The notes: generated by a model not told the origin, from the sequence alone. Shown: positions 46,693-60,453, counted from the stretch's first letter. The stretch: 64,000 bases of DNA from Auanema rhodensis (GCA_964057225.1 OZ059896.1:6572001-6636000); one strand, 5' to 3'. Program-made: numbers and translations.

Positions 46693-49674
46693 TTAGTGAT
46701 CATCGTTCTCAAAACCGATGAAGAATTCACTGCTACGCTGATTCTCACGGCGATTTCCGGGCACATCTGCTGGAGCACTTGATGGTGCCGTTGTGGAAGC
46801 TTTCTTTTTAGTATTTTCATCAGATTTCTTGTTGGACTGCTCCACATCGATATCGATTACTGTTTGCTCCAACTTTTTATCTTCTGATTTATCTTTTTCA
46901 GATGAACTCTTTTGTGATTTTTCATCATCATCTAGGCATTTACGCTCAAGTGTGGATGGATCAAAAATACTTTTTTTCCGAACCATCTATAAATAATGAT
47001 ATAAATAGCTTTTAATAATAAAAATATTAAATGTTTACCTCTTCTTCAACTTCTTCCATTACATCATCTAATACATGATGTTGGAATTCATGGGCTGGTT
47101 TAATGTTAGAGCTTGAAGACGACTTGCGAACTTCTTTGCCGGTAGTATTAGCATGAAGGGTATTTGGTCTTTCTACGGCTATAGATTGATTAAAAGCATT
47201 ATTGACATCTTCTTCTGAAAGTGAAATGATGTTTTAAATAAATTTCCATCAAGTTTCTCATTGAAAAACGAAAATAATAACATACGACTCTCAATAAAAG
47301 CTCCATTTGTGAAGGATTTATCGGCTGTTGGAGTAGTTTCTCCACTTCTGAATGACATTTTCTTAGTTCGATCCAGATGTTCTAGATTTCCATGTGACAT
47401 AGTCTTTCTTGGTAATTCTTCTCCCATATGGCTACGTGAAAACGATCTGTAAATTCATTTAAATATAAAATTTGGGAAGAACAAATGGATAAAGTAACCT
47501 CTCAAATTTGTGTTTCATGTTACGGAACATATCTAAAGAGCCAACAGATGTACGGCTTTGACGATGCTCGTTTCTATAATTCATTATTGAAATATTTTCA
47601 ATTAAAATGTTTCAATTTCTCACTGTCGAACAGGTACTACGCTGACTCTTCTCCGTAACGATGGAGAATTCTGTAACAGAGGATCACGGTCATCATAGTG
47701 GGGCACCATTTTAATTTCAGTGACATGTTCAGGAAGTCTGAAAATGTTTAATTTTTTTTAATTGCTATGATCATTTGTTAAGAAGTGAAACATACTTGAC
47801 TTCACTAACAGATCCTTTGAGTGGATTATTTGGAATTCTCGCCGATTCTTCGGAATACAATGGTTCAACCTAAAAATAAATATTATAGTATAGGAAATTC
47901 AAATAAATTGCAAAGTTTACATCTTCGTCCCAAAATGGATCGCGTCGAAGCTCAGGTGGTCTATCGTAACCCTTATCAACCATCATAAGCACCATCTAAA
48001 CATATCAATTTTTTCTTTTTGTTTATCTAAAATTATGAGAACATACAGTAATATTACGATCAATCAGAGCATTGCATTCAAAATCATCATCATCTTCACC
48101 AAATGGATTTAACATTGCTTCAGCAACCTATTAAGCATTATATAAATATATATTTTGATTATTATTATATTAAAATACCTTCATCCAACCCATATAAAAT
48201 ATAAATTGTAATGTTGACATAATTGGGAAATAGAGATCAACCTGTAAATTTATCTTCAAATTTATTTTCAAAAGGCGTAATAAAGATATGTTTTTCAGTA
48301 GAAAATTTCAAATAGGCGGAGCTTTAATTTCAATTTTTTTGGAAAACTAGCCTTTTATTGAAAAGCAAACATTCTTTCAAAAAGTATATAAGATCAAAAA
48401 ATCAGTTTTAGTTAATAGTATGGGTCATATGATAGTTATAAGATGAATTAAAGACCAAAATGTTTCTTTATAATAACTAAACATAAATATGTTTTAGTGT
48501 CAAAACCTTAGACGCAGGTCAAAAATTTAAAACAAACTTTAAACTTGATTCAAACATGTTTCTAAATCTTTTAATATAATAATTTTCTCAAACTAACCTC
48601 AGTTTTGTTATCTGCATGATCAGAAATTACGTATTGTCGAGCTAATAGACATACAAGGAAATATGTATGAACTGCTAAGCAAACCAATTGTGGATACATT
48701 ATTGGAATTGGTACCCAATCATAGTTACAGATCCAAGCAAGACCAGTACGGAATCTTTTAATTTCCTAAAAAAAGTTTTAATTAATGTTTTAATATGAAA
48801 ATAAACAACTTACTTCTTGTACAACAACTTGGTAATAATCACTCTCAATCAAGCCTTTTTTACGAGCATCATATGTTAAGGCTAATGCCCATTGAAATGG
48901 CATCCAATACTTACTGTATCTATATTGAATCTCATCAAATCGTTCTTTTTCATGTGGCATCATAAATCCTGCAAATATTTTTTACAGTAAAATCTAAAAA
49001 AACTTTCATTTAAATTAAATATATTGATTATAAAATTAATGTTTATACCTGCTGCTACTACCGTATCCAATGTTGGAAAACGACGTCTTGTTCTCATGGA
49101 GATATCACGAAATACAAGAACTTGAGCTAATTCACAATATCTGTTTTGAGATGTAAGACGTTGGCATCATTTAGATTTTAATAATTAGTACCTAACAATG
49201 TTGCGACGAAACATCCGAGCTTGTTCTGATCGTCCTCTCACATATTCAGCTGTCATCAAACCTATGCTGAAAAAGGTTATAAAATATTAAAAAAAGTGGT
49301 CTTGTAGTTTGATTACTTATCAATAAATCCAATAATTTGATATAAATATGTCCAACGATTAACTACAGCTGTAACAAAAAATCCTAACATAAAGTTTAGA
49401 GGAATATAGCTTAGACGGTTGTCGCAATATTGTACAATTCGTTCGAAAGTTCTGAAAAAGAAATAACATAAAACATGTAAATAAAGTAAATTAACCTTTG
49501 TTGATCTGGTGATAATGCAGTTCTGTATATTATACTTAATATAGCATATAGTATAAGCCATACAACAAGTTCTAATATAACTGCTTTCCATATACTACCA
49601 CGCCATTTTAGTAGTAGCTTAAAGAGTGTCCAAGGTTTTGACGTCGATACAGCCAAGTTATAATTAATCGTCAT
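46693..49674 (-). CDS. Bestrophin-family chloride channel
   Basis: Bestrophins form pentameric Ca2+-activated chloride channels. The start [20 protein letters not shown] matches the family N-terminus (MT(V/I)xYxxxVxxxxxxxFxxLLxRWRGSIYK), followed by [16 protein letters not shown]. Family signatures in order: [20 protein letters not shown] (neck region), [39 protein letters not shown], and the Ca-clasp [13 protein letters not shown] with IDRNI. The conserved ~360-residue channel part is followed by a ~280-residue polar tail with basic and phospho-like serine stretches ([18 protein letters not shown]) and an acidic end ([10 protein letters not shown]). About 15 small exons are joined. Nematodes have many bestrophins, so I cannot name the paralogue. 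Confidence 0.93.
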
Positions 49675-52600
49675 CTATACTTATATATAAATAAGATAAA
49701 TGTTTATATTTTTATAAAATCAACACGATAATATACAAAAAAATGAAAAGAAGGTAAAGGATGAGTTTGGTGTAGTTTAAGAGTCATCGAGGCTAGTGAA
49801 CTTGATGATCTTTGTTTTAACAGAGAATATTCAATAAGCACATGCAAAACACGTGGTAAATAGATTACATACAAAAGAAATTATAAATATAATTAAAATA
49901 AATTGATTATAAAGAAATATATTAGTATTTTGACAAAACCTCATCTGATATAAAGTTCATATAGGTATTTGAAGAAAAGTGCATTATAGGTTAAAATGAC
50001 AAAAATGACATGATAGAATCTGGAAACACCCAAAAAGAGACGAACATTTCGGGGTATTGTATCTGAAGATTACAACGTATATGAATTTATGAAAGTTATA
50101 GATATATTTGCGCTTGCTTGGAATAAAAGATCGTTGAGCGACAACGGCCGTGCCTAACATTTACAAATCATTTTAAGACTATTTGCCATACAAGAAAAGA
50201 GGAAAGTCAACAAAAATTATGAATAAATGAAGGGAAATAACTGATCAAACCAAATTTGCTACCGGTTGCCAGAGAGATCGTCAAAATTTAGGAGACGAGA
50301 GTGTGAATCACAGAAACAGATCAATTTTATCTAAAAAATCATAAAATGTGACAAACAGGAATCCGCTTAAAGCTTTTAAAGAGAACGAGAAGAGATCGAG
50401 AGAGAGAGAAAGTGAGAATAGGCATACGAGAGAGAGAGAGGGATTGAGAGAGAAAGATTGAGAGAGAGATAGAGATAGAAGGTTGAGGTGTAGAGGGAAC
50501 GAAAAGTTAACTTGAGAAATAAAAGAGACTACGGTAGCAAGTAAAGAAATCTATCAGTTAAGCAACAAGAAAGTTTATAATCCTGTTCACTTTTATAAGC
50601 AATATCTTTCAACTTTTAAAAGTAGACGGAAACTATAAAATACTAAATGGGAGAGTTTCAAATGATTTTTAGAAGCAATCTTAAGTGATCTTTGAATAAG
50701 AAATGATGGTATATTCAGTTGAAAAGATTGTTGACTATTACATATAGTATACAATATAATGTTCTAATAAATATTTTCATAACAAGACGAATGTACATAT
50801 ACAGCATGCCAATACAGAAGAAAACGATGAGGAAGCGATAATGGTTTGCCAGCATTCTGATGACGCAAGCTTCCCAAAGTTTTGTATGCTACTCTAATAT
50901 TTACTAGAAAAACAAGATATTTTATGACACTTTTCAATAATAAACTGAATTTTAAGATTCATGAAATTCAGACAGAAAAATGCAAAAATACAATTCGATG
51001 AAGGCAAATTATGATGATGTTACTGTAAGGTTACAACACTTGTAATGGATAAAATCATAAGTAATTTAACTACTTTCTTCATTTATTCAGAATTAATGTA
51101 TAAATTATAATTTTAAAAAATGCTATAAAAACACATTTGAGGAAAAAAACTTATTAATCATAATAGTATAGTATAAAAATATTCTTGAGGAATGAAATGC
51201 TGTAAGAATTAATTTGGAAAATAAATCAATGAATGAAGCATTCACGTCCGGAAAAAAAAGGTATTTTTTGAATGATTATAAGGCAAAATCGATGAAAAAT
51301 AATATGAATAAGAACAATTCACTATTAAAGTAACTGCTGATTGTACAATTCTTTTTAATATTCATCATTTTTCTCTTTTTTTTACTTTTTCATCTATACA
51401 TTCAACAGTTCTCTAACATTTTCTCTCATTTACCTTTATCTTTTTTCAAATTGTCATTTTGTCTCTCATTTTCACAATGCTCAATAATATGTCTTCATAT
51501 AACGTAAATGGTAATTCTGAGCTGAATGACGAGCCGATTTCCAGTAAATTCAAAAATAATTTGCATTTTGTGTAATTTTAACTGAAAATGGCCATTCACT
51601 CTCTAAATATCAGTTAAAAAGACTGATTTCTTTGTCAACGATCAAACGGTGAAATGATTATTTTAGGAGACCAAATAGGAAATTTAAAGTTCAAAACTGA
51701 TAGATCAAGATTTTGGATCATATATGAATGCTTTTCTACTTAACTCATAATCATATTAGAAATTCTAGTCTATATATACATATATGTAAGATAGAAGTTC
51801 AAACGGTGCCTAAAAGACAAAATTTAACATAAAATATTGAAAAAACATAAAAATAGATGTGAAAGTATAGTTAATTATCTAAAAAACATACTTAAGGAGA
51901 AAGATACAAGACTTTTTTTGTGAAGTGACTCACAGAACGCGCATAGATTAATTGACGGAATACAACAATTAAAGTAGTGTGAATTTCAACATTAAAAAAC
52001 ATAAACAAGTCTTATAAAAGATTGTTTGGAAATAAATTGCTTCACCGAAATAAAATAATAGAAAATGGAACGATGACGAAGGCCTAAACAATTTGAAGAA
52101 TAACCATGGGACGCTCGATGACAATGATCGCATTTTGGCAAACGACTGGCAGGCTGACTATCAGTATTATTGATGTTAAAATGATCAAGAAATCAAGTTC
52201 ATGTCAATTGCTTAGCAAATTTAAAAGGAAATTAATCTAAAACTAAGAACATTTTGAACGATTAATCAAAATAGATTTATGGCGAAGAAGACGTATTTAA
52301 CGAAAAGGCCAATGACAATACTCAACAGATAATATGATGAATCGTTATAAATATTTGAATCATATATTATCGAAAAAAAGAAAAATATAACCTATATACT
52401 GTTCTTCAGTACTGAATTAATATAATTAAAAGAATTTTACAATAGGTGTGATATTTATTTGAATTTCGTTTTGGAAACATTAAGCTCAATAGTAACCAGT
52501 GTGTAGGTATGTCTATAATTCCTAACTGGTTTTATGCATATTTTTAAAGATTAACTGTAAATTTCTCCATATGAACAGCAAATTTTCAATATTTGCAAAA

Positions 52601-53047
52601 ATGAGAATACGTATATGAAAATTCAAGAACTTTATTAAAGAACTCAAAAGTGCAAATGGTGAAAAACAGAAAATGCCACATCTGTGAAATTTTTTTAAAG
52701 AATAGCTAAATTCCCATGTATAGTTCGATAAATATTTGTGTGATGTGTGTATCATAAAATTGATGTATAGTAAAAACAACTAGGGTTGAATAAGGTGGAT
52801 AATCTTTTGTTTGAAAATTGGGTTTTTGAAAGTTCTGACAGATTTTGCAAAAGGTTTCCAACAAAAACTACCACTGATCTTACTTTCAATTCAAGTTTTC
52901 AACATTTGTTCTATAGAATCTTTATTGTGCTAAAGATGATATGCCTTAATATATCTGATAGCTCTATGTTTAAAAATTAAAAATGCTGCATTCTGCATGA
53001 CTAGTTTTAGCACATTTCTAGCCCTACTACAAAGAAACCGGGAATTC
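49675..53047. other. Gene-poor interval between bestrophin and MCC alpha
   Basis: There is no supported gene in 3.4 kb. It contains a GA-rich tract (50395-50480) and many AT-rich low-complexity stretches. It should include the bestrophin promoter and the 3' end of the methylcrotonoyl-CoA carboxylase gene. Confidence 0.6.
50395..50480. repeat. GA-rich purine tract
   Basis: Interrupted GAGA repeats upstream of the bestrophin gene, about 0.7 kb before its ATG. Confidence 0.85.
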
Positions 53048-55791
53048 TTAAGAGCTCTGGAATTTGACCAAAACTGAGTTCTTTGGCACATTTTTTCCTG
53101 GAACACAGGATACAGATTCAATTGTACAATCTAGAGGAGCCCTGAAAAAAAAATAATGGCTACAAATATTTTAATTAACAAATACTTGATTATGTACTCC
53201 ATTTTCATAGCAGTCATAACAACAAGAGAGTCTCCCTGCTTTACCTACAATAGCCTCCATTGAAATGTTTTAGTTTTAAAATGTAACTGACAGTATCTCC
53301 TTCTTTAACTAAGACTTTTTCGATGATACCAGGCATAGGTGCAACGGCAACAGTTTTGGAACCATCTCCAGAACCCATAGCCTCGGCTTCGAAATCTCTA
53401 TTGGCTGTGGAAAACTCAGACTGTTCTTCACCAATAACCTGAGATAAAACACATTAGTATAAAAATGACTCGAGTGAGAGAAACCATAGCAGACTTATCA
53501 AGTTGGATAGCGGTGGCTTCCCATCGCTTTCCATCCCATTCAATTGTATAAGTAACAGACTGTCCGTTATTCTGAACCCAAAAGATTTAATTACATCATT
53601 TAGAGCTATCCTTACAGTAATATTATGAACAGAACAAACAAAGTCTTTTCCATCGCTTGAAATAACAAATTCATTATCGCCCTTGGAACTTATAGTGACT
53701 TTAGAAGAATCTTAAGAAGAAGAAAATTAAATAACTAACTGAATGAAGCACTACCGAATGGAATGGTTTCCGTGAGACTGTGGTTGACGCGGAATTCGGT
53801 TATGTTTTCAAAGAGATTATCAGAAGAGCGTAATCTATCAAGAAGAACTTTGGCGACGGCCTTTTCGATAATTACTTCGCTCTTTACAGGAAGTGGGGTA
53901 AACAACTCAGTTTGGAAATCAGGAATGAAATCAGTATACACATTGCCCTTTCATAGAAAATCATGAAAAACAGAAGAAAACAACTATAACTTACTTTTTT
54001 GAATTCTTCATGATTCAAAACAGTACGGACAAAATCAATGTTGGTAGGCAAGCCACTGATTAAAGAATTTTTTAAAGCAGCATCTAACTTAGCAGCAGCT
54101 ACTTCTCGATCGCGACCCCATACAATAACCTAAATATTATGTGAATAAAGCAAAAATAAACAGTCTTTACTTTAGCAATCATGGGGTCATAATGAACTGA
54201 GACTTCATCTCCTGAGACCACACCAGTATCAATGCGGGCATTCTCGGGAAAGGAAATGTGATTAATTTTTCCTTAAGAAATTTTGATTTTTCAAAAAACA
54301 AGAGTTGGCATACCAGCAGTAGGCATAAAAGCTCCATTCTTGGTGTCTTCAGCGTAAACTCTGCATTCGAAAGCATGACCATTAAGAGGTATTTGCTCTT
54401 GTTTCAATGGAAGTTCTTCACCCTGAGCAACTCTAAGTTGCCATTCAACCAAATCAGTACCTACATAATTAAATTATTAAAGGAATATAAAACAAATTCA
54501 CCGGTAATTGCTTCAGTAACGGGATGCTCAACTTGTAAACGTGTATTCATTTCCATAAAATAGAAATCTCCTCGTGGGTCCATAATGAACTCAACAGTTC
54601 CTGCTCCAACATATCCAACAGCAGCTGCAGCTCTCTTGGCTGATTCTCCCAACTTTTCCCTAGTTTCCATATCTATACGATTGTGATAAAAATAGAAAAA
54701 CTAAGCTATATCTTACTAATAAGAGGAGCAGGGGCTTCTTCAATAATTTTTTGGTGCCTTCTTTGAACTGAACAATCACGCTCCCAGAGATGAACATAAT
54801 TTCCGTGATGATCTCCGAAAACCTGTAAAGAACACTTACACACAGAGATGATGAAAAAATTTACCTGGACTTCAATGTGTCTTGGTCTTTCCACAAACTT
54901 TTCAACTAACATTTCATCGTTTCCGAATGATTTCATAGCCTCATTACGAGCAGAACTCAGTTTTTCATCAAACTCAGCTTCGTTCCAAGCAATGCGCATA
55001 CCTGTAGCATTATTACAATATGAAAAAAATAAGATTATAAACCTTTTCCGCCGCCTCCATAAACAGCTTTCAACATTACAGGATATCCTAAAGCATACAT
55101 ATTATAGCACCTAGCTTATGACCACAAGCTAACCAATTTTTGCAGAATGAATTTTCAAATTAGCATCGGATTGATCTTCTCCATGATATCCTTCAACTAC
55201 TGGTACCTATTTTCAGAAGTAAAATAAAAATATCAACTTTTAAATAAACTTTAGCTTGTTGCATGATATGTTTGGCCAAGCTTTTCGTTCCCATATCCTT
55301 AATAGCTTGAACAGGAGGTCCAATAAAAACTAATCCATTTTCTCTACAAGCTTCAGCAAAAGAAGCATTTTCGGATAAAAATCCATAACCGGGATGAATA
55401 GCCTAAAAGTGTACTCAACTATGAATATAAGGTGAAAATAGTTTCAATACCTGAGCACCAGATTTTAAAGCAGTTTCAATTACTTTATTAATATTAAGAT
55501 AACTCTGAGAAGACTGAGCAGGACCAATGTTGAAAGCCTACGAGTTTACAGTTAGTTCCATTTAGAACAAAATTGTACTCTCACCTTGTCTGCTTTTTTA
55601 ACGAAAAGAGAATTTCTGTCAGCATCAGAAAACACGGCCACTGTCTCAATACCCATTTTTCTAGATGTATTCATGACTCTGATTGCAATTTCTCCTCTAT
55701 TTGCTATTAAAACTCTATTAATTTTTTTTATTAAGGGAGCTGTAGAATTCATTCTAAGTGCACCAAAGCCCATCGGTCTTACGCGCAACAT
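53048..55791 (-). CDS. mccc-1: Methylcrotonoyl-CoA carboxylase subunit alpha (biotin-containing)
   Basis: This mitochondrial enzyme subunit carboxylates biotin and, with the beta subunit, converts 3-methylcrotonoyl-CoA to 3-methylglutaconyl-CoA in leucine breakdown. The basic leader [16 protein letters not shown] precedes the biotin carboxylase domain: [91 protein letters not shown] and [16 protein letters not shown]. The C-terminal biotinyl domain has the biotinylated lysine in [12 protein letters not shown], provided the two short terminal introns are removed. [29 protein letters not shown] and [10 protein letters not shown] match MCC alpha better than propionyl-CoA carboxylase alpha. The length of about 700 aa fits the family (human 725). 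An acceptor TTTTTCAG sits one base before the ATG. It is divergent from prefoldin 4 with a 306-bp shared upstream region. Confidence 0.92.
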
Positions 55792-56097
55792 TCTGAAAAA
55801 TAAATGAAAAACGTTAAATATTCCAAATTAAATAATTTTTTTAATTAAATGAAACAAATAGAAACACAGGAAATATAAAAGCCTGTCCAGTACTTATCAT
55901 TTTCCTTTATCTTAGAAAAAGTCTTTTTTTCAACCACGACCTCTTACTAAATTCAACTCCATGCTTTACGTATTTGCTCTTCAGTTGGTAAAATTATTGA
56001 ACATTCATCCCTATTCTTTATTGTTCTATTGTCTCATTTTGTTTTGTATTTTCCTACTGTTATAAAATTAACACTTATGAAAAAAAGTATTTAGGAA
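55792..56097. promoter_or_regulatory. Shared divergent promoter region, MCC alpha / prefoldin 4
   Basis: A 306-bp gap separates two divergent start codons and should contain both promoters. Acceptor-like sites lie next to each ATG, so the transcripts may be trans-spliced. No TATA element is distinguishable in the AT-rich sequence. Confidence 0.5.
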
Positions 56098-56686
56098 ATG
56101 GCTACTCAAAATGTTACTGCTGCTGATCAACAGCAAATTAACAAATTCGCACGTCTTCATCAAAACTTTACTCAATTAAAGGTATTTTCTACCAAATGTT
56201 ATTTAACATCATTCCAGCCATGTTTATGAAATGTATTTGATTTATTATTTGTTTTGAGGAAGAAATGGCTGAGTTGTTGAATGAAGTGCAAAATATTAAT
56301 GAAGCAGCCGACGAACTTATGTTATTAGATAGCGAAGATGCTGCTTCCATCCCATATAGAGTGGGACAAACTTTCATTCACTTTGATGGGGTAGTTTCTG
56401 TTATATTGGGCCACTTTATTTTTTCTTTGCTAGGATGATATGACTGAAAAACTAGACAAGCAAAAGGAGGAGACTGAAGCCAAATCTGAAGTTAAAAAGG
56501 CTAGTAGAATATTTCGTTTATGGCTTATCGCTAGTTTTTATGATGCTTAAGTAGTGTCCATTGCAAATTATCACTATATTGCAGATAGAATTCGCAAATA
56601 TTCAAAATGAAATGGAACATTTGAAGAAAACTTTATATGCTAAATTCGGTGATAGAATTAATTTGGAAACCGACAAGGACGAATAA
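56098..56686 (+). CDS. pfd-4: Prefoldin subunit 4
   Basis: This is a beta-type subunit of the hexameric prefoldin chaperone, which delivers actin and tubulin to CCT. Four exons start at ATG 56098 (MATQNVTAADQQQINKFARL) and include 56098-56181, 56259-56390, one from 56434 and a last one to 56686. Hallmarks: DQQQINKFARLHQNF, the LKEEMAELLNEVQNINEAAD coiled coil, the beta-hairpin segment SIPYRVGQTFIHF, and the C-terminal coiled coil ending LYAKFGDRINLE. The length of about 125 aa agrees with human PFDN4 (134). The third intron is odd: family spacing is matched exactly only if the exon ends ...SEVKK and the intron begins GCTAGTAG, a GC-AG intron. Using the preceding GT (GTTAAA) would shorten the helix by three residues. 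Confidence 0.93.
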
Positions 56687-57592
56687 GAATGATCTATGCT
56701 TTATATTTTACTTTTTTTGGCAATTTTTGTATTTCTGCTTTGTTTCGTTTTTATTGTTAGATAAATAATCAGCTTTGTTCTCTATTTCATAATGATATTT
56801 GTAACTGGTCACTGTGTTATCTATCGTTCCATATGGTGTGAATATCAAATATGATTAGCTGAGGGAAATTCTCAGGAAAACGTTGTTTTTCTAGAATGCC
56901 AAAACGCATAATTGCAAATCAAAGTGTCTTTTATATATGAAAGGCATATATTTGGTGGAACAGAGATAAAATCAGTATTATAATCCATATATGTATATGC
57001 AAGACTTGTCTTGTCTACTATCAAAATGATTAGTTGCGATTTGTAATCATTCATACGATTTATTGAGGACTGCCCCTTACACCACAGGTATTCCTTCGAA
57101 TGTGTGTTAGTTATTAGTCACTCTGGCAAACCATAGTGATGTCTTGTTTGTTGCGAAGAAGAACTAGTTGCATATTGAATTGCCCCATTCTTTTATTACT
57201 GGTGTTTGCTCGTTTTTCATTCTGTTCCCGGCCTCCTGTCATACTTCTGAAATCGCTGTTGTCGTGTAACTGCAAGCAAAATGTTTAATTTCATTTCGTT
57301 GTGTGGTAGTAGTTTTTCGTCGAGATTTCAAAACTAATCATATCTACTTTTATAATCTGGTCATCGATTGCGCGATCTATTTATAGATTAACGTACCTCA
57401 TAACAAATATTTGCAGTCAGAACCTTTATATCTGTTGCGAACTCATTGGTAAAACTTCATTTCCAAGCTTATACTACAAACCTTTTTTGCACTTACCTTA
57501 CAAATAATTTGATAGCTCACTAGTGTTTTGTTTCATTTGCTTCTTTTTTTCGATTTATATACTTTACACTTTCAATCAAAATATATTAAGAT
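56687..57592. other. Intergenic, no gene seen
   Basis: This 0.9-kb spacer runs from the prefoldin 4 stop to the G6PD start. No coding frame is supported; it should contain the G6PD promoter. Confidence 0.6.
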
Positions 57593-59817
57593 ATGGAGCT
57601 TAATCGCGGCCGTTCAAATTCGTCTTCCGCTCCTCTTTCTCCGGATGTGGTTCAACATCTAAAAGAATCTATGGAGAAGAATATGCAGTTCGATCCACCT
57701 TATGTGTTTGTGGTTTTCGGAGCATCTGTAAGCTTATGCCTGACCATGACCTTTCCTCATTTCTTATCTAGGGTGACTTGGCTAAAAAGAAGATCTTTCC
57801 TACCCTTTGGTGGTTGTATAGAGATCAACTTTTACCTCCTAATTGTACTATTGTTGGGTATGCAAGATCTGATCTTACGATTGAGAAATTGAGAGGCTCT
57901 TTCGAGAAGGCCTGCAAGGCTAGTACTTTTTCTTGCAATGTTATTTATTTATATTTAATTTTAGGTCCGCGAAAATGAAAAAGATCGATTTGAAAACTTT
58001 ATTGCTACCTGTACTTACATAATGGTAATCATAAATAAGTATTAAAAATAGATTTATTCTTTATGTTTTGTCAGGGAAAATATGATACTCCGGAAGGTTT
58101 TCTGAAACTTCAATCTTTTATTGATGAAACACAAGCACGTTGCAGTAATAGTAAGATATATTAATATAACATTGAAATCTATGTGCATGTTTCAGAGCCA
58201 GTAAATCGCTTGTATTACCTTGCACTTCCACCATCAGTTTTTGAAGTTGTCACGAGCAATTTGAAAGCTCATTGCATGGACCGTGGGTTAGTGCAAAATT
58301 ATTTGTCAACAATTTGAAATTTTGTACCAGGGATTCTTGGACTCGTATTATCATTGAAAAACCATTCGGACATGATTTGGAGTCTTCTGCCCAGTTATCT
58401 GCTCATCTTTCAAAACTTTTCACAGAGGTATGGTTAGTGTCTCTGCAACCCCATTAATTGTTATTATTTCAGAATCAACTTTATAGAATCGATCATTATT
58501 TGGGTAAAGAGATGGTTCAAAATTTGATGGTTCTCAGGTAACATTAGATGAAAAACCAATTATACAATTCTATATATTTAGATTCGGAAACCGTTTCCTT
58601 GGTCCGTCATGGAATCGCGATAATATCGCTTCCGTTATGATCTCGTTCAAAGAAGATTTCGGAACAGGTGGAAGGGCAGGCTACTTCGATGCTGCTGGCA
58701 TTATTCGGTAAATATAAAATATTGAATGTTAATCATTGTTCTATATAGAGATGTTTTGCAAAATCATTTGATGCAAATTCTAACTCTAGTTGCTATGGAG
58801 AAGCCTCATAGCTTGAATGCTGAGGATATTCGTGATGAAAAAGTTTGGTTCATTATAAAATAAAACTTATAGATATTCTTTTAGGTAAAAGTTCTTAAGG
58901 CTATCAAGCCTATTGAGCTCAAAGATCTTGTTATCGGACAATACGTTGCTGATCCCACATTTAACCGTTAGTTATATTCGATTTTAATATAATAGTATTA
59001 TATATATATATAGATCCTGAAGCCACACAAGGATACAAAGACGATCCAAGCGTGCCTGCTGATTCCAATACACCAACATATGCTTTGGCAGCTCTTCAAG
59101 TTCATAATGAAAGATGGGAGGGCGTTCCTTTCTTTTTGAGATGTGGAAAAGGTAAAGAATGTTATATACAACTTTATCAAACTTGAATATTTAAGCTTTG
59201 AATGAAAAAAAGGCGGAGGTTCGTATACAATTCAAAGCTGTTAATGGAGATATCTATCCTGCAGGAGAGCTAAAAAGGTTTCCTTTTTATATATAAAATT
59301 TACATTAGTTTGTATTATTTCTAGAAGTGAATTGGTTATGAGAGTTCAACCTAATGAAGCTGTTTATCTCAAGCTCATGACAAAAACCCCGGGAATGGGC
59401 TTCGGTGTTGAAGAATCCGAACTTGACCTTAGTTATAACTCAAGATATAAGGTAATACATCCTAATTATTTTACTAATATATTATTAAATCGCTTTTTTA
59501 GAATGTACGTCTTCCTGATGCATATGAGCGTCTTTTCTTGGAGGTATTCATGGGCTCACAAATTAATTTTGTTAGAACTGATGAATTGGAAAATGCATGG
59601 AGAATTGTAACACCTGTTTTAAAAGAATTGGAAGAGAAAAAGATTAAGCCCATTGATTACAAATTTGGAAGGTATGTTCAGTATATTTCTTTCCTTTATA
59701 AACAAAATTCACTTCAGCCGTGGACCTGTTGAGGCTGATGAATTAATGAGAAATCATGGTTTCGTGTTTTCTGGTACTTATAAGTGGGTTGATCCGGCAA
59801 CTAATAACAAACTATAA
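57593..59817 (+). CDS. gspd-1: Glucose-6-phosphate 1-dehydrogenase
   Basis: This enzyme is the first and rate-limiting step of the oxidative pentose phosphate pathway: it oxidises glucose 6-phosphate and makes NADPH. The N-terminal extension [18 protein letters not shown] is followed by the coenzyme motif [56 protein letters not shown], the substrate/active-site block [22 protein letters not shown] (the catalytic base His is in DHYLGK), [15 protein letters not shown] and a structural-NADP region ([24 protein letters not shown]). The estimated length of about 520 aa matches human G6PD (515). Eleven or so short exons join in frame. AATAAA lies near 59877. It converges on the minus-strand BLOC-1 gene 94 bp away, so their 3' ends may overlap. 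Confidence 0.95.
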
Positions 59818-59911
59818 ATATTCTTTATTTTTCGTTGGACTAGAATGTATTAAATTGTTTTTTTTTCTATAAATATAATAAACAATATATATATAAATAT
59901 CAAAGAGCTTC

Positions 59912-60453
59912 TTATCGACTGTTCATTTTAACCTTTTTTTGTGCCTCCATTCTACATAAATCAGCATATTCTCTTTGAGCTGTCTTAATTTCCTCAAGAT
60001 ATATTCCGTGTTCCTGAAACAAAAAGGTTTAAAACTAACTATAGCATTACAAACCTTTTCGTAGACTGGCTTTGATAAGTTACTAATGCGTTTGGTGACT
60101 TGATTAATTTCTTCTGTTAAATTTTTCATTTTATCGGCATCAAATAAAGCTTCAACTGGTGTTTCAGCGGCTTCCACTAACTAAAAAATACAAAAATAAT
60201 AGCAACTTAACTAAACAAGGAAATATTAAAAAAAAATAATGAAACTTGCCGCATGACTAGCTCTCAAAATACCATCAAATTCGCGATGTCTCTCATTCTT
60301 CTCAAAACTAAAAAGGATTTGATTCAGTTTGGTCCTAGCTTTGCTAATTTACCGGTCAACAAATATATCCAGTTCGGCCTGAATTGCTGGAGTATGATCG
60401 AAAACTTGTTGGGCTATCAACTCAATATCACGAATAACAGCAGGTACAGACAT
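59912..60453 (-). CDS. BLOC-1 subunit 5 (Muted)-like
   Basis: Four exons (60353-60453, 60250-60307, 60055-60180, 59912-60013) join in frame to give 128 aa of mostly coiled coil. The first ~55 residues, MSVPAVIRDIELIAQQVFDH followed by PAIQAELDIFVDRFEKNERHRE, match BLOC1S5 (IKDLxEI...LLDHRPxIQxExxYFVxEFExKRxxRE). BLOC-1 acts in biogenesis of lysosome-related organelles (gut granules in C. elegans). The second intron begins GCAAGT, a strong GC-AG donor that is needed to keep the frame (ASHA to LVEAAETPVEAL). A possible extra upstream exon (VEASSTTVITR, about 60531-60564) would join in frame to the residue before the ATG, so the start may be further out. It lies 3' of the HECTD1 gene on the same strand and may share its transcript. 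Confidence 0.72.

Noticed and set aside
53048-55791. Propionyl-CoA carboxylase alpha as the identity
   Set aside because: [23 protein letters not shown] and the TNIDFV segment fit methylcrotonoyl-CoA carboxylase alpha better.
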